Assembly: GCA_947488935.1 (NCBI GenBank)
Contig: CANLBN010000004.1
Coordinates: 283,733 to 347,732, forward strand
Source of the DNA: an uncultured Pseudomonadales bacterium
GTDB taxonomy: Bacteria; Pseudomonadota; Gammaproteobacteria; Pseudomonadales; Cellvibrionaceae
Length of the DNA: 64,000 nucleotides
Reading direction: 5' to 3'
A model generated the notes under the pieces. It did not search any database, was not told where the DNA came from, and saw only the letters and a list, made by a program, of their open reading frames with translations. A program made the position numbers and the translations under genes. This document shows, in pieces, positions 43,884-53,183 of this stretch. How positions within the stretch are numbered: position 1 is the stretch's first letter; every line of letters starts with the position of its first letter.

Positions 43884-43959
43884 TGGTGGAGCCTAGCGGG
43901 ATCGAACCGCTGACCTCAACACTGCCAGTGTTGCGCTCTCCCAGCTGAGCTAAGGCCCC
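43884..43959 (-). tRNA. tRNA-Ala (anticodon GGC)
   Basis: 76-nt cloverleaf on the minus strand: acceptor GGGGCCU / AGGCUCC, D arm with AGCUCAGCUGGGAGAGC, anticodon loop CUGGCAG (GGC, Ala), T arm GGUUCGAUCC and encoded CCA. The 3' half (from the anticodon arm on) belongs to the element's att site and differs by a few bases from the displaced host copy at 24685-24734, so the gene now carries a phage-derived 3' end. Its own terminator is left at 24652-24677. Confidence 0.97.
43891..43933. repeat. attR: 43-bp direct repeat within tRNA-Ala
   Basis: Identical to 24692-24734; marks the right end of the 19.2-kb element and lies wholly within the tRNA gene. Confidence 0.92.
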
Positions 43960-43967
43960 ATATTTGT

Positions 43968-43996
43968 CATCTAATGGTATTGGGAGCCATTAGATG
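43968..43996. other. Perfect 10-bp inverted repeat upstream of tRNA-Ala
   Basis: CATCTAATGG / CCATTAGATG with a nine-base loop lies directly upstream of the tRNA on its transcribed strand. It may be a processing signal in a gltX-tRNA co-transcript or a regulatory site; no T run follows. Confidence 0.45.
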
Positions 43997-44000
43997 TGAA

Positions 44001-44031
44001 AAGAGGCCGCATTCTACCGTTAAGGCCTCTT
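44001..44031 (-). terminator. gltX terminator
   Basis: AAGAGGCC / GGCCTCTT perfect eight-base stem with a 15-base loop, ending in TCTTTTC on the minus strand, 40 bases past the gltX stop. Confidence 0.6.
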
Positions 44032-44070
44032 TCTGACAACAGCTTAAACGAACTTAATTTAATATCTTTT

Positions 44071-45567
44071 CTAGTCAGGCTGTTTAAGCTGTTGGTATTT
44101 TTTCTCTAGCTTTTTAAGCTGCTTTTTACCCGGCTCTCCACACACTATATTCAAGGTATTACGCAGGCGCGCTCGTGTAAGCTCTGGGCCTAGCAAGGCC
44201 ATGGCATCCATGACTGAGAATGACGATGTTGTGCCTGATACTGCTAAAAATAACGGTGCTAAAAAGTCTTTAAGTTTGATACCCATGCCGTCGGCTAACG
44301 CCTTAAGTGACCCAAATATAGCATCGCGCTGCCAGTCGTTGAGTGCTTCCATTTCCCAAAGGGCAAATTGCAGTACTTCTTTTAATTGCGTCTCATCCAG
44401 CTTTAAGCCGGTGAATTTGTCTGGGTCAACGGGTAGTAGGCCCGAGGATAAAAATGCTGTTAGCGGTACATAGTCGCTCAGTGTTTCCATACGCGGTATG
44501 GCATGGGGTAGTACTTTGAGTATGTTGTCGCGGTTTAATGCCCATTCTTGTAGGCGGTCGGCTAGTTGCTCTATGCTTAGGTCTTCCCGCAGCCATAGGC
44601 CATTAAGCCAAGAGAGTTTTTCGACATCAAATATTGGCCCACCAAGAGATACACGGTTAATATCAAAGGCGGCTACCATGTCGTCTAAGGTGAATTTTTC
44701 GCGCTCATCGGGCATTGACCAGCCCATACGCCCCAAGTAGTTGAGTAGGGCCTCTGGTAAATAACCCATGCGCTGGTAATACAAAATACTGGTTGGGTTT
44801 TTACGTTTACTCAGTTTAGATTTATCGGGGTTACGTAATAATGGCAAGTGGCACAGTACCGGCATATCCCAACCAAAGTATTGGTAGAGTAGCTTATGTT
44901 TAGGTGCCGAATTAATCCATTCTTCACCACGAATCACGTGGGTAATTTGCATTAGGTGGTCATCAACCACATTGGCAAGGTGGTAAGTTGGCAAGCCATC
45001 GGATTTTAAGAGTATTTGTGCATCGACCTGCCCCCAATCTAGCTCGATAGTGCCACGTAGCATGTCGTCTATCGGGCATGGGCCATCTTCCTCTGGCACC
45101 AGCATACGCACTACAGCGGGCATATTAGCGGCTTGTCGGCGGGCTACCTCTGCGTCATCGAGTTTTAGCTCGCTCGCTTTAAGTGCAGTAAAACCGCCAG
45201 CGGCACGACGAGCTTCTCGCAGCTCGTTAAGCTCCTCGGGTGTGCGATAACAATAAAAGGCATGGCCTTTTTCAATAAGTTCGTCGGCATATTTTTTGTA
45301 AATATCAGCTCGCTCACTTTGGCGATAAGGACCGTGCTCCCCACCGACATCGGGCCCTTCGGCCCAGTCTAGGCCTAACCAACGCAGGCTATCAAATATT
45401 GTCTGTTCTGACTTAGCCGTTGAGCGTACTTGGTCGGTATCTTCTATCCGTAATAAAAAATCTCCACCATGCTGCTTGGCAAAGCAGTAATTAAATAAGG
45501 CAATATAGGCAGTGCCTACATGAGGGTCACCAGTGGGTGAAGGAGCTATGCGAGTGCGAACGGTCAT
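44071..45567 (-). CDS. gltX: Glutamyl-tRNA synthetase
   Basis: 498-residue class I synthetase that charges tRNA-Glu. The HIGH-type signature [14 protein letters not shown] is at residues 8-21, KLSKRK is the KMSKS loop near 254, and the specificity insert with [37 protein letters not shown] lies between. It ends with a Lys-rich tail. Full length and single-copy here, upstream of tRNA-Ala, from which it is separated by a hairpin terminator. Confidence 0.97.
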   Translation of the reverse strand: MTVRTRIAPSPTGDPHVGTAYIALFNYCFAKQHGGDFLLRIEDTDQVRSTAKSEQTIFDSLRWLGLDWAEGPDVGGEHGPYRQSERADIYKKYADELIEKGHAFYCYRTPEELNELREARRAAGGFTALKASELKLDDAEVARRQAANMPAVVRMLVPEEDGPCPIDDMLRGTIELDWGQVDAQILLKSDGLPTYHLANVVDDHLMQITHVIRGEEWINSAPKHKLLYQYFGWDMPVLCHLPLLRNPDKSKLSKRKNPTSILYYQRMGYLPEALLNYLGRMGWSMPDEREKFTLDDMVAAFDINRVSLGGPIFDVEKLSWLNGLWLREDLSIEQLADRLQEWALNRDNILKVLPHAIPRMETLSDYVPLTAFLSSGLLPVDPDKFTGLKLDETQLKEVLQFALWEMEALNDWQRDAIFGSLKALADGMGIKLKDFLAPLFLAVSGTTSSFSVMDAMALLGPELTRARLRNTLNIVCGEPGKKQLKKLEKKYQQLKQPD

Positions 45568-45683
45568 AATAAAGTCTATTAGTATTTAGCGCGTGAATTA
45601 AAAGGCGGCAGTATACCTTTTTGCTTATTTTATGTCAGAAGTTTCCCTGATTGCATATCTATTAAAATCAATACCCAACAAAA

Positions 45684-45711
45684 AAGCCCTGAATAATACC
45701 ATTCAGGGCTT
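45684..45711. terminator. Bidirectional terminator between the MBL gene and gltX
   Basis: AAGCCCTGAAT / ATTCAGGGCTT, an 11-base perfect stem with a six-base loop. On the minus strand it is followed by a T run (TTTTTTGTT), fitting the end of the metallo-hydrolase gene. Confidence 0.88.
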
Positions 45712-45762
45712 TCCATTTTTTGTACCTTGAAGAGGCTAGCTAACTACCTCTTAAATAAACGG

Positions 45763-46677
45763 TTATAAGCTATCGTACAGTGAGGTAATCCATTTTTTAC
45801 TACTAAAACTACCATCTGCCCATTCTTTCTCAAGTGAAGCAAGTGGTTTTGCGGCAATGGCTTGCTCGAGTGATTTACCTTGATTCTTAAGATCAACTAA
45901 CCTTTTGTAAGCAATATTTAGCATTGAATTATAGTTTTGTAAGTTTCTCTTATTAGCGATTGGGCCATGCCCTGGAATAATAACGGTTTTATCGTCAACT
46001 AGCTCAAGCAAGGATTCAATTGCGGCAATTAATCCTAGTAAAGACCCACCATGAGTTGTATCAACAAAGGGATAAAAACCATTAAAAAATAAATCACCGG
46101 TGTGCAATACATTAGATTTTGTAAAATACACAACACTATCACCATCGGTATGCGCATTGGGCATATGCATAACATCGACTTTATCGCCATTTATATGAAA
46201 AGTGACCGACTCTGCAAAGGTAATAACCGGTAGGCCTTCTCTCGGTTGGGCAGGAAACCTGAATAGAAACTCCTTGATAAAATTATCTTGCTTTAAACGT
46301 TCGCGCACATTGTCGTGAGCAACAATCACTGCACCTTGCTTACCAAATTCTTCATTGCCGCCTGTATGGTCACCATGAAAATGTGTATTGATGACAAATC
46401 GAGGCACATCACCACCGGCCTTCTTAATAGAGGCAATAATTGCATCGCTTAAGGGAGCAAACTTATCATCAATCAAGAAGGTACCGTCTTCACCCACAGA
46501 AACGCCTAGATTACCGCCTTTACCACTGAGAAAATAAATAGAGTCTGAGATTTTTTGTGATTCGATCGGAGGTTTTTTGCTGTGTTCGTGTGCAAACAAG
46601 GCATGGCTGGCAATAATGCATAGTAATGCACAAGTACTTACCACAATATTCTTATTCATTATTTTAATTAGTCCCAT
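45763..46677 (-). CDS. Periplasmic metallo-beta-lactamase-fold hydrolase
   Basis: 304 residues with a Sec signal peptide (hydrophobic stretch VSTCALLCIIASHALFA, predicted cut before HEH) and an MBL core: INTHFHGDHTGG (HxHxDH zinc site), AHTDGDSVVYF and LHTGDLFFNGFYPFVD and PGHGPIA as the further metal ligands. It resembles the B3-like/quinoprotein-relay MBL proteins of the periplasm rather than true antibiotic hydrolases. A start at 46659 (MNKN) is equally possible. Single gene ending at a strong terminator. Confidence 0.82.
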   Translation of the reverse strand: MGLIKIMNKNIVVSTCALLCIIASHALFAHEHSKKPPIESQKISDSIYFLSGKGGNLGVSVGEDGTFLIDDKFAPLSDAIIASIKKAGGDVPRFVINTHFHGDHTGGNEEFGKQGAVIVAHDNVRERLKQDNFIKEFLFRFPAQPREGLPVITFAESVTFHINGDKVDVMHMPNAHTDGDSVVYFTKSNVLHTGDLFFNGFYPFVDTTHGGSLLGLIAAIESLLELVDDKTVIIPGHGPIANKRNLQNYNSMLNIAYKRLVDLKNQGKSLEQAIAAKPLASLEKEWADGSFSSKKWITSLYDSL

Positions 46678-46881
46678 AACCTATACCCTAAGTTGGTAGT
46701 AATAAATTGGTAGTAATACATAAATATCGTAAAAAGATATTCAGAAAATATTATATAAATGTAACTGTTATATGACAGCACTTTTTAATAATTATTCCCT
46801 TTCTCACTAAAAAAGCGTCTTAATTTATTGATTAGTACTGTTTATTTAAAAAATAAATGAACTTACCAACCTATAGATAAA

Positions 46882-47767
46882 TCAGCGAACAGCTAACCAA
46901 AGCCCTACAGCGAGCATTAAAGAGCCTGCAATACGATTCAGTAAACGTACATTTGCGCTCTGCATGAGTATTGAACGCAACGTTAAGCCTCCGGCGGCAT
47001 AGATCAACAAACATACGAATTCCAGTAATAGAATAATGCTCACCAGCAGCAATAATTGATCGAACAAAGAGCTTTGCGTTGATAGAAACGGGGGTAATAG
47101 TGCAACAAAAAAGGCCCAGCCTTTGGGGTTGCTTATCGCCGTTAAAAAACCTTGCAAAGCCAATTCAATCCGCGATGCAGGCTTTTGGTTTTGCGTATCG
47201 GCTTTAATAGCCATCTTGCCACGCGATAGCCACATTTGCAGGCCAATAAACCCCAAATATAAGCCCCCTATAATTTTAAAGGCCGTAAACGCCGTTGGGT
47301 AATTAAGCAGTAGTGCAGCTACGCCCACAGCAGCTAACACCGCCACCACAGCCACGCCCGCAAGCTCGCCTAGCATCATCCATAATGTGCGCTTTACACC
47401 AATCGTCATGCTGGGGCACCTCTCGCTGACATCGAATTATTTCTGCGTGAGCCTAAAATGTGCTTAAGCAAGGCGTGCTTTGCAGCTAATGGCAGAGCCC
47501 TTAGCAAGAAGTACAACACAGCGTAAGTGCATTTTAGCCACGCCCTACGGGGCTTGCAGTCGCCACCTAACTCGGTGTTGCCTCTTTTTGCAAGGTCTAG
47601 ACATTACTGTAAAGAGGCGCCTTGATTTAGGTGGCGACTGTAAGCCAGAAACTATTCGATGTCAGTGAGAGGTGCCCTCATGTCATAGCAAGTGTCATAC
47701 ATAAGCCCGGTGTTATCGAGACAAAAAAGAAGGTGGGTATAAAGACAGATAGCAATGTTAAATTCAA
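46882..47767 (-). pseudogene. LysE/RhtB-family exporter gene split by a palindromic insert
   Basis: The 3' part (46882-47409, 175 codons) encodes MTIGVKRTLWMMLGELAGVA... to the end of a LysE-type amino-acid exporter but lacks the first helix. The missing piece is on the far side of the 264-bp element: from TTG 47767, overlapping the tesA stop as TTGA, 29 codons read NLTLLSVFIPTFFFVSITPG, with LCMTLAMT next, then a stop. Together they make 204 residues, the usual length, with the SITPG signature of helix one. The gene is therefore broken. A shortened protein from 47409 might be made but should not transport normally. Confidence 0.85.
47414..47677. mobile_element. MITE-like palindromic element in the exporter gene
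   Basis: 264 bp with terminal inverted repeats of 24 bp (23/24 match; 47414-47437 and 47654-47677, outermost GGGCACC). Inside are two more foldbacks: 47451-47469 with 47521-47539, and 47551-47570 with 47627-47646 (19/20), the latter enclosing CCTCTTT / AAAGAGG. TCATG occurs at both borders on the same strand (47406-47410, 47678-47682), consistent with a 5-bp target duplication. No coding capacity. Confidence 0.75.
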
Positions 47768-48366
47768 AGTGCACCACTGTCTTTTAATAATTCATAAATG
47801 GATTCAGCCATTTTGCGGTAGCCTTTTTCATTAAAATGGACAATATCAGATTTTAGTGACGAACTACGCTGTAGACTGGCAATAAGTTTACCATCAAAAA
47901 CCAAATCAAATTCTGTGGCAAGCTCCTCGTAGATTGGAGCAGAACTAGAAAACAACGATTTTTCGGGCACACCAATTAAAACAACGGGGATACTTCGCTC
48001 ACTAATCAGCAAGATCATCTCACGCAAATTATTTTGCGCTTGTTTAATATTTATATTTTTGAGTATATCGTTACCACCCTCAATTAAAATAACAATATCT
48101 GGGCTTGCTTGATCAAGCACGCTATTTAAACGTTGTAAGCCCTGCGCTGTTGTCTCGCCAGATACGCCCGCATTAACAACTCGCAAGCCAGACAATTCTT
48201 GTAATACAGCAGGGTAGCTTTTGTCTTTGGTTGTTCCCACACCGCTCGTTAAACTATCGCCAAATGCCAAAATAACAGCATCTTCTGATAGGGAATTTAA
48301 CCTAGGTGAGTCACACGCATGCAATATAAATAAGCTAGTAAAAATAATTAATAATTTATTCATCAA
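47764..48366 (-). CDS. tesA: GDSL/SGNH lipoprotein esterase, TesA-like
   Basis: 200 residues. The signal IIFTSLFILHAC has a lipobox, so it is probably lipid-anchored. SGNH blocks: AFGDSLTSGVG (Ser), AGVSGETTAQGL (Gly), EGGNDILKN (Asn) and DIVHFNEKGY (Asp-His). These enzymes hydrolyse thioesters, lysophospholipids or aryl esters. It overlaps rof by 11 bases upstream and the broken exporter gene by the TTGA quartet downstream, so the three formed an operon. Confidence 0.85.
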   Translation of the reverse strand: MMNKLLIIFTSLFILHACDSPRLNSLSEDAVILAFGDSLTSGVGTTKDKSYPAVLQELSGLRVVNAGVSGETTAQGLQRLNSVLDQASPDIVILIEGGNDILKNINIKQAQNNLREMILLISERSIPVVLIGVPEKSLFSSSAPIYEELATEFDLVFDGKLIASLQRSSSLKSDIVHFNEKGYRKMAESIYELLKDSGAL

Positions 48367-48604
48367 ATGTTACAACATCAAAATGAGGGTTAGTTTTTAA
48401 GGCGCGCATAGAAGCTAATTCAGTTAATACTATCATTGCAGATTCGCCTTTATCGGTCAGCTTTATGCATTCTTTTCTTTTTTCATCGAGCGCTACCGTC
48501 TGTGCAACACCCGTAACACACTTGCCATCTTTGAGAGTTAGCTCCACTAAAAAATGATACATACAAGCTATTTCAATATAGTCGTGGCGATCGCAAGAAA
48601 TCAT
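48356..48604 (-). CDS. rof: Rof, Rho-binding inhibitor
   Basis: 82 residues. ISCDRHDYIEIACMYHFLVEL, LKDGKCVTGVAQTV and CIKLTDKGESAMIVLTELASM follow the Rof/YaeO family closely. Rof binds hexameric Rho and inhibits Rho-dependent termination. Encoded 35 bp after tmk on the same strand, ahead of tesA. Confidence 0.85.
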   Translation of the reverse strand: MISCDRHDYIEIACMYHFLVELTLKDGKCVTGVAQTVALDEKRKECIKLTDKGESAMIVLTELASMRALKTNPHFDVVTFDE

Positions 48605-48639
48605 AATTAGTTAACCTTAAAAACTTATTCAAAGGCCTC

Positions 48640-49290
48640 TTATAGGTGTTTTGCAACAAACTCATTTAATACTGCAAGAATATTTTTTTGTACTCGCTCT
48701 AGGTTTTCACTTGCATCAATCAAATGGTAATGACTATTAGGCAGATCCATTTTCACACGCTTTAAGTAAGCTAGGCGAACACGCTCAAAAAAATCTATTT
48801 CTTCGCTTTCAAAGCGGTCAAGATCAGCACGTGCACTTGCCCGCGATAAACCCAGCTTAACATCAATATCCAAATACAATGTTAGATCAGGCTTTAAAGT
48901 TTTTTGCACAATATTTTCTAGCTGTGCAATTAACGTGGTATCTAAACCACGACCACCACCTTGGTAAGCATAAGTCGAGTCCGTAAAGCGATCGCAAAGC
49001 ACCCAAGTACCGGCATTAAGCGCTGGCGTAATCACTGTGTTTAAATGCTGTGCTCTCGCTGCAAATACCATTAATAGCTCACAGGTTTCATCAATGGCTT
49101 CGTCGGACTTATTGAGTAGTAATGTACGAATATTTTCAGCCAGTGGTGTACCGCCAGGCTCACGGGTTAACAATAAGTCAATATTTTTGGACGCTAAAAA
49201 CTCTTTCACTAGCAATATATTGGTACTTTTACCAACACCTTCGGAGCCTTCAAAAGTAATAAACTTGCCTTTGCCTATTTGCTTACTCAT
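48640..49290 (-). CDS. tmk: Thymidylate kinase
   Basis: 216-residue dTMP kinase. P-loop TFEGSEGVGKST, the TREPGGTPLAENIR loop, the DRF motif in LCDRFTDSTYAYQGGGRG and the lid region near 140-155 are all present. Length is usual. It follows mltG; the holB and pilZ genes that normally come next in related genomes are absent here, replaced by rof. Confidence 0.96.
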   Translation of the reverse strand: MSKQIGKGKFITFEGSEGVGKSTNILLVKEFLASKNIDLLLTREPGGTPLAENIRTLLLNKSDEAIDETCELLMVFAARAQHLNTVITPALNAGTWVLCDRFTDSTYAYQGGGRGLDTTLIAQLENIVQKTLKPDLTLYLDIDVKLGLSRASARADLDRFESEEIDFFERVRLAYLKRVKMDLPNSHYHLIDASENLERVQKNILAVLNEFVAKHL

Positions 49291-49353
49291 TTATTCTCAC
49301 ACATATTACTGTAAACGTTATTATTTTAAGCTCTCTACCGGTTATCTGGATTA

Positions 49354-50385
49354 TTACTTAGGCGACGAGCGATAATTTTTTGCTTTATTTTTTATTTGGT
49401 ATTCTTGTACGGCTTTATTATGCTGCGCCAATGTTTCCGAAAACTGATGACTACCATCACCCTTTGCAACAAAGAATAATGTTTTACCCTTAGCTGGGTT
49501 TAATGCCGCATTAATGGCTGCTCTGCCAGACATCGCTATGGGCGTTGGTGGCAGGCCATCGATGACATAGGTGTTGTAAGGTGTTGCTTGCCTTAAATGC
49601 TTACGGCGGATATTGCCCTTATATTTATCGCCTAGGCCATAAATAATTGTTGGGTCGGTTTGCAGACGCATACCACGCTGTAGACGTCGCACAAAAACGC
49701 CCGAAATTTCGGATCGCTCGTAGGCAACACCTGTTTCTTTTTCAATAATCGAGGCCATTATTAGCGCTTCGTAAGCATTTTTGTAAGGTAGATCTTTAGC
49801 ACGTTTAGACCATTCCTCGTCTAATATTTTTTTCATTTTATTATGGGCGCGCAATAAAATATCAGCGTCACTAGAGCCTGCAATATATTGATACGTATCA
49901 GGATAAAACCAGCCTTCTGGGTGTTCTATATCGAGTTCGAGTTGCTCTTTAATCTCGATAAAGGTTTTATTACTGAGTTTGTGCTCTAGTTTTTCTTGCT
50001 GGGAGAGCACCTTCATATAATCTTTGAATGTCTTACCTTCAACGAGTGTTATCTGATAACTAATGACCTCACCATCACGAAAAGTTTCTAGTAATGTTTT
50101 AGGTGTTACTTGTCTCGGTAATTTATATTCGCCGACCTCTAGCACTGTTTTTTTGGTAAGTTTTGCATATAAAATCAACCATTGTGGGTGTGTAAGAATG
50201 CCGTCTTTTTCTAACTGATAGCTGAGCTTACTTAAGGTATCACCCGGTTTAATGCGAATAACAGTTTGCTCATTAGTGTTGAGCGATTCATTTAACCATT
50301 GGTTAAATGTCAATAAACCTAAAGCAGCCACTAGTAAGCCTGCGACAAACATATAAATGATAGGTTTTAAGAAACGTTTTAGCAT
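49354..50385 (-). CDS. mltG: Endolytic murein transglycosylase MltG
   Basis: 343 residues: an N-terminal transmembrane helix (about 9-28), a LysM-like periplasmic part (IRIKPGDTLSKLSYQLEKDGIL) and the YceG catalytic domain with ASIIEKETGVAYERSEISGVF containing the catalytic Glu, and PYNTYVIDGLPPTPI. It cuts nascent glycan strands. It sits 13 bp after pabC, the standard pairing. Confidence 0.96.
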   Translation of the reverse strand: MLKRFLKPIIYMFVAGLLVAALGLLTFNQWLNESLNTNEQTVIRIKPGDTLSKLSYQLEKDGILTHPQWLILYAKLTKKTVLEVGEYKLPRQVTPKTLLETFRDGEVISYQITLVEGKTFKDYMKVLSQQEKLEHKLSNKTFIEIKEQLELDIEHPEGWFYPDTYQYIAGSSDADILLRAHNKMKKILDEEWSKRAKDLPYKNAYEALIMASIIEKETGVAYERSEISGVFVRRLQRGMRLQTDPTIIYGLGDKYKGNIRRKHLRQATPYNTYVIDGLPPTPIAMSGRAAINAALNPAKGKTLFFVAKGDGSHQFSETLAQHNKAVQEYQIKNKAKNYRSSPK

Positions 50386-50398
50386 AGGGTAGTATCAC

Positions 50399-51256
50399 TT
50401 ATTCTTCGAAGAAGGCACTATGACACATGGCCTGTAGCGAACGTGTTATGGGACCTACATCCCACGTATAATCTTGCTGTTTATACTCGCAATGAGTCAC
50501 AGGCCAAATACCAGTAATACTATTTGTTAAGAATATTTCATCTGCACTAAGACATTCTTCAAGCTTAACCACTCTTTCAATAATATTTAGGCCCAACTGC
50601 CCCGCTACTGATTCGACGATAAACTGGCGCTGGGCACCCGCAACACCCGACTCATTCAGTAACGGTGTTATTAATTGTTCACCTTTAACGATAAATACAT
50701 TGCGTGCGGTGGCTTCTATTAAATCGCCATGCCTATTTAACAAAAGTCCTTCATCAAATGAGCTACCTTGCCGCTCTTTAGCGGCTAGTACATAGGGCAA
50801 TTGATTGAGTGTTTTAAGGCCAGCCCAAGAAACAGCGGGTAATCGTTCTTGACAGAAATGTACACTCACTCCGTTATGTTTTGATAAATCAATATTAACG
50901 GAAAACAATTGTAAAACTAATGTCGCTTGAGCACTGCTATCGACCTGATAGCCACGCCCGCCTACACCACGCGTCACTGTTAATTTTAGAATTAAGTGCT
51001 TTTCATCAATGGTTTTTGCAATATCTAATAATGCGTTCACATCGTTAACTAGGCGAGCAGAATCCAACTCGATACCAAGGTGCGATAAACCTTTTAGTAA
51101 ACGTTTGTGATGGTAAGACAACAAGGGTACTAGGCCATCAACAACCAACATGGTTTCAAAAAGGCCATCGCCGTAAGCAAGCCCACGGTCTAAGGTTGAT
51201 AGGCCATTGTGCTCTTGGCCATTAATATAAATAAGCGGTAAGGAATAAGTAGACAT
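50399..51256 (-). CDS. pabC: Aminodeoxychorismate lyase
   Basis: PLP enzyme (fold type IV) that releases p-aminobenzoate for folate synthesis. 285 residues from the ATG at 51256 (a TTG 18 bases up is less likely). The GLAYGDGLFETMLV block, the VTRGVGGRGY block near 108 and the AGLKTLNQLPYVLA segment with the probable PLP lysine earlier in sequence, plus NVFIVKGEQLITP, identify it. It lies between fabF and mltG in the usual cluster. Confidence 0.92.
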   Translation of the reverse strand: MSTYSLPLIYINGQEHNGLSTLDRGLAYGDGLFETMLVVDGLVPLLSYHHKRLLKGLSHLGIELDSARLVNDVNALLDIAKTIDEKHLILKLTVTRGVGGRGYQVDSSAQATLVLQLFSVNIDLSKHNGVSVHFCQERLPAVSWAGLKTLNQLPYVLAAKERQGSSFDEGLLLNRHGDLIEATARNVFIVKGEQLITPLLNESGVAGAQRQFIVESVAGQLGLNIIERVVKLEECLSADEIFLTNSITGIWPVTHCEYKQQDYTWDVGPITRSLQAMCHSAFFEE

Positions 51257-51337
51257 AATGAGAAGTGTATCCAAAAATGGCGAAATAAACTAAATCTATT
51301 TCGCCATTTTCGACAATTTTAATGCTCAAAAATTGAG

Positions 51338-52576
51338 TTAATCAAGCTTTTTAAACACTAAAGAACCATTAGTACCACCAAAACCAAATGAATTAGATAA
51401 AGCAGCTGTAATCTTCATCTCTTGTGGTGTGTTGGGCACTAAATTAAGTGTGGAGCATTCTTCCTCGGGATCTTCTAGATTGATCGTAGGTGGCGCTACT
51501 TGGTCACGTATCGCAAGCACACTAAAAATTGCTTCAACAGCACCCGCTGCTCCCAGTAAATGCCCTATCATGGATTTAGTAGAGCTGACAGCCAAGTGAC
51601 TTGTCGCATTATTAAATACAGAGTTCACTGCTCGGGTTTCGGCAATATCACCTGCTGGCGTCGAGGTACCATGTGCATTAATGTATTGTATGTCTTCTGG
51701 ATTCATACCAGCATCGCGCAACGCATTGGCCATTGATAAAGCCGCACCAGAGCCATCGGCAGGAGGTGATGTCATATGGAAGGCGTCACCACTCATACCA
51801 AAGCCGACAACCTCAGCATAAATGTTAGCGCCACGCGCTTTGGCTTGCTCGTATTCTTCTAACACAACAACACCAGCCCCATCGCCCAATACAAAACCAT
51901 CACGGCCTTTGTCCCATGGGCGACTCGCGGCTACTGGGTCATCATTACGTTTAGAAAGCGCTCTTGCAGCAGCAAAGCCACCTAAACCTACAGGAGTAAT
52001 AGATGCCTCTGCACCACCGGCAAGCATCGCATCTGCTTCACCATGCATAATAGAACGAGCTGCCAGCCCAATAGAGTGCGTACCCGAGGTACAAGCGGTC
52101 GTCACTGCTAAATTAGGGCCTTTTAAACCGTAACGAATAGAGAGATTACCAGCAATCATATTAATGATTGAGCCTGGCACAAAGAAAGGCGACATGCGCC
52201 GAGGACCACGATTGGCTGCCGTCAGCGAACCCTCTTCAATGGTACCTAAGCCCCCAATACCAGAGCCAATAACCGAGCCAAAACGAGGGGCAAGCTCATC
52301 GGTTACCTCAATGCCGCTGTCGCGCATTGCTTGAATACCCGCAGCCATACCGTACTGAATAAAAAGGTCCATTTTACGGGCTTCTTTTACTTCAATATAG
52401 TCGCTAATTTGGAAGTTTTTAACCCCGGCTGCAAATTGAGTAGAATATGCACTCACATCAAAATGCTCGATGGGTGCAGCCCCACTCTTACTTGCAAGTA
52501 TTGATGCCCATGTTTCATCCACCGTATTACCTACGGGAGTGACCATACCTAAACCTGTTATAACAACGCGTCTCAC
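51338..52576 (-). CDS. fabF: 3-oxoacyl-ACP synthase II
   Basis: 412-residue condensing enzyme of fatty-acid elongation. Catalytic Cys in [12 protein letters not shown], His in [11 protein letters not shown] and His in [13 protein letters not shown], plus [12 protein letters not shown] at the end. It follows acpP but a strong hairpin lies between, so it may also have its own promoter in the 163-base gap. Confidence 0.97.
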   Translation of the reverse strand: MRRVVITGLGMVTPVGNTVDETWASILASKSGAAPIEHFDVSAYSTQFAAGVKNFQISDYIEVKEARKMDLFIQYGMAAGIQAMRDSGIEVTDELAPRFGSVIGSGIGGLGTIEEGSLTAANRGPRRMSPFFVPGSIINMIAGNLSIRYGLKGPNLAVTTACTSGTHSIGLAARSIMHGEADAMLAGGAEASITPVGLGGFAAARALSKRNDDPVAASRPWDKGRDGFVLGDGAGVVVLEEYEQAKARGANIYAEVVGFGMSGDAFHMTSPPADGSGAALSMANALRDAGMNPEDIQYINAHGTSTPAGDIAETRAVNSVFNNATSHLAVSSTKSMIGHLLGAAGAVEAIFSVLAIRDQVAPPTINLEDPEEECSTLNLVPNTPQEMKITAALSNSFGFGGTNGSLVFKKLD

Positions 52577-52673
52577 ATTCGTTCCTGTCTACTTATTAAC
52601 TTACGGTAAAGTTGCTAATAGCAATAAAAAATAATTGTTGAAGAATATATACTAAATTTTATGCTTAAGAAAC

Positions 52674-52710
52674 ACAAAAGCCGCGCCTATAAAATAGGTG
52701 CGGCTTTTGT
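52674..52710. terminator. acpP terminator
   Basis: 17-base stem ACAAAAGCCGCGCCTAT with its complement (one G-U pair) and an AAA loop, between acpP and fabF. The A- and T-rich flanks allow function in both directions. Confidence 0.88.
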
Positions 52711-52740
52711 AAATACTATTGGGTAAACAATAGAGAGCTA

Positions 52741-52977
52741 TTAAGCTAGATTGTTATTAATGTAATCAATCGCTAGCTGAACTGTAGTAATTTTTTCTGC
52801 TTCTTCATCAGGAATTTCAGTTTCAAATTCCTCTTCTAAAGCCATTACTAGCTCTACGGTGTCGAGTGAATCTGCACCTAGATCTTCTACAAATGAAGCC
52901 GCATTTTTAACTTCATCTTCTTTAACACCAAGTTGCTCGGCAACGATTTTTTTTACGCGTTCTTCAGTGTTGCTCAT
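52741..52977 (-). CDS. acpP: Acyl carrier protein
   Basis: 78 residues, very acidic. The phosphopantetheine serine is in [18 protein letters not shown]. It is 206 bp downstream of fabG, an unusually wide gap that may hold an extra promoter, as ACP is needed in excess. Confidence 0.98.
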   Translation of the reverse strand: MSNTEERVKKIVAEQLGVKEDEVKNAASFVEDLGADSLDTVELVMALEEEFETEIPDEEAEKITTVQLAIDYINNNLA

Positions 52978-53183
52978 GGTTCTATCGAACTCCCCTATAA
53001 ATTGATATCAGTAAACAGTCCGTCACTATCTAATTCTAGTTAGCGTAGTCATGTTGTTCTGATCGACTGTTTGTTGGCGCATTTTACATGGAAATTTCTC
53101 CAATGTAACTTTTTATCGCTCTTTTTGTACTATATTTACATTTTATTTTTAATAATCAAGTACTTAAATGGCAATAAAATGTA

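Larger units (their letters stand above)
24692..43933. mobile_element. 19.2-kb integrative element: headless contractile-tail prophage / tailocin in tRNA-Ala(GGC)
   Basis: The element lies between two 43-bp identical copies of the 3' half of tRNA-Ala (24692-24734 and 43891-43933). Right to left it encodes integrase, xis, TraR-like zinc proteins, a nucleotide kinase, repressor and Cro, a replication protein, a Q antiterminator, lysis genes and then a Mu-type tail from terminator protein to fibre and a phospholipase-like gene. No terminase, portal, head protease, capsid or head-tail connector gene occurs anywhere. All structural genes look intact, which argues against random decay. Confidence 0.85.

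Noticed and set aside
45763..46677. Antibiotic-resistance beta-lactamase
   Set aside because: The HxHxDH fold is shared by many hydrolases; nothing in the sequence indicates a specific carbapenemase subclass.
47480..47668. 62-codon frame inside the palindromic element
   Set aside because: It lies wholly within the foldback arms; composition is not protein-like and it does not resemble a transposase.
47414..47677. Integron attC site
   Set aside because: The nested palindromes recall attC, but size (264 bp), lack of paired RYYYAAC/GTTRRRY boxes at the ends and insertion within a gene do not fit.
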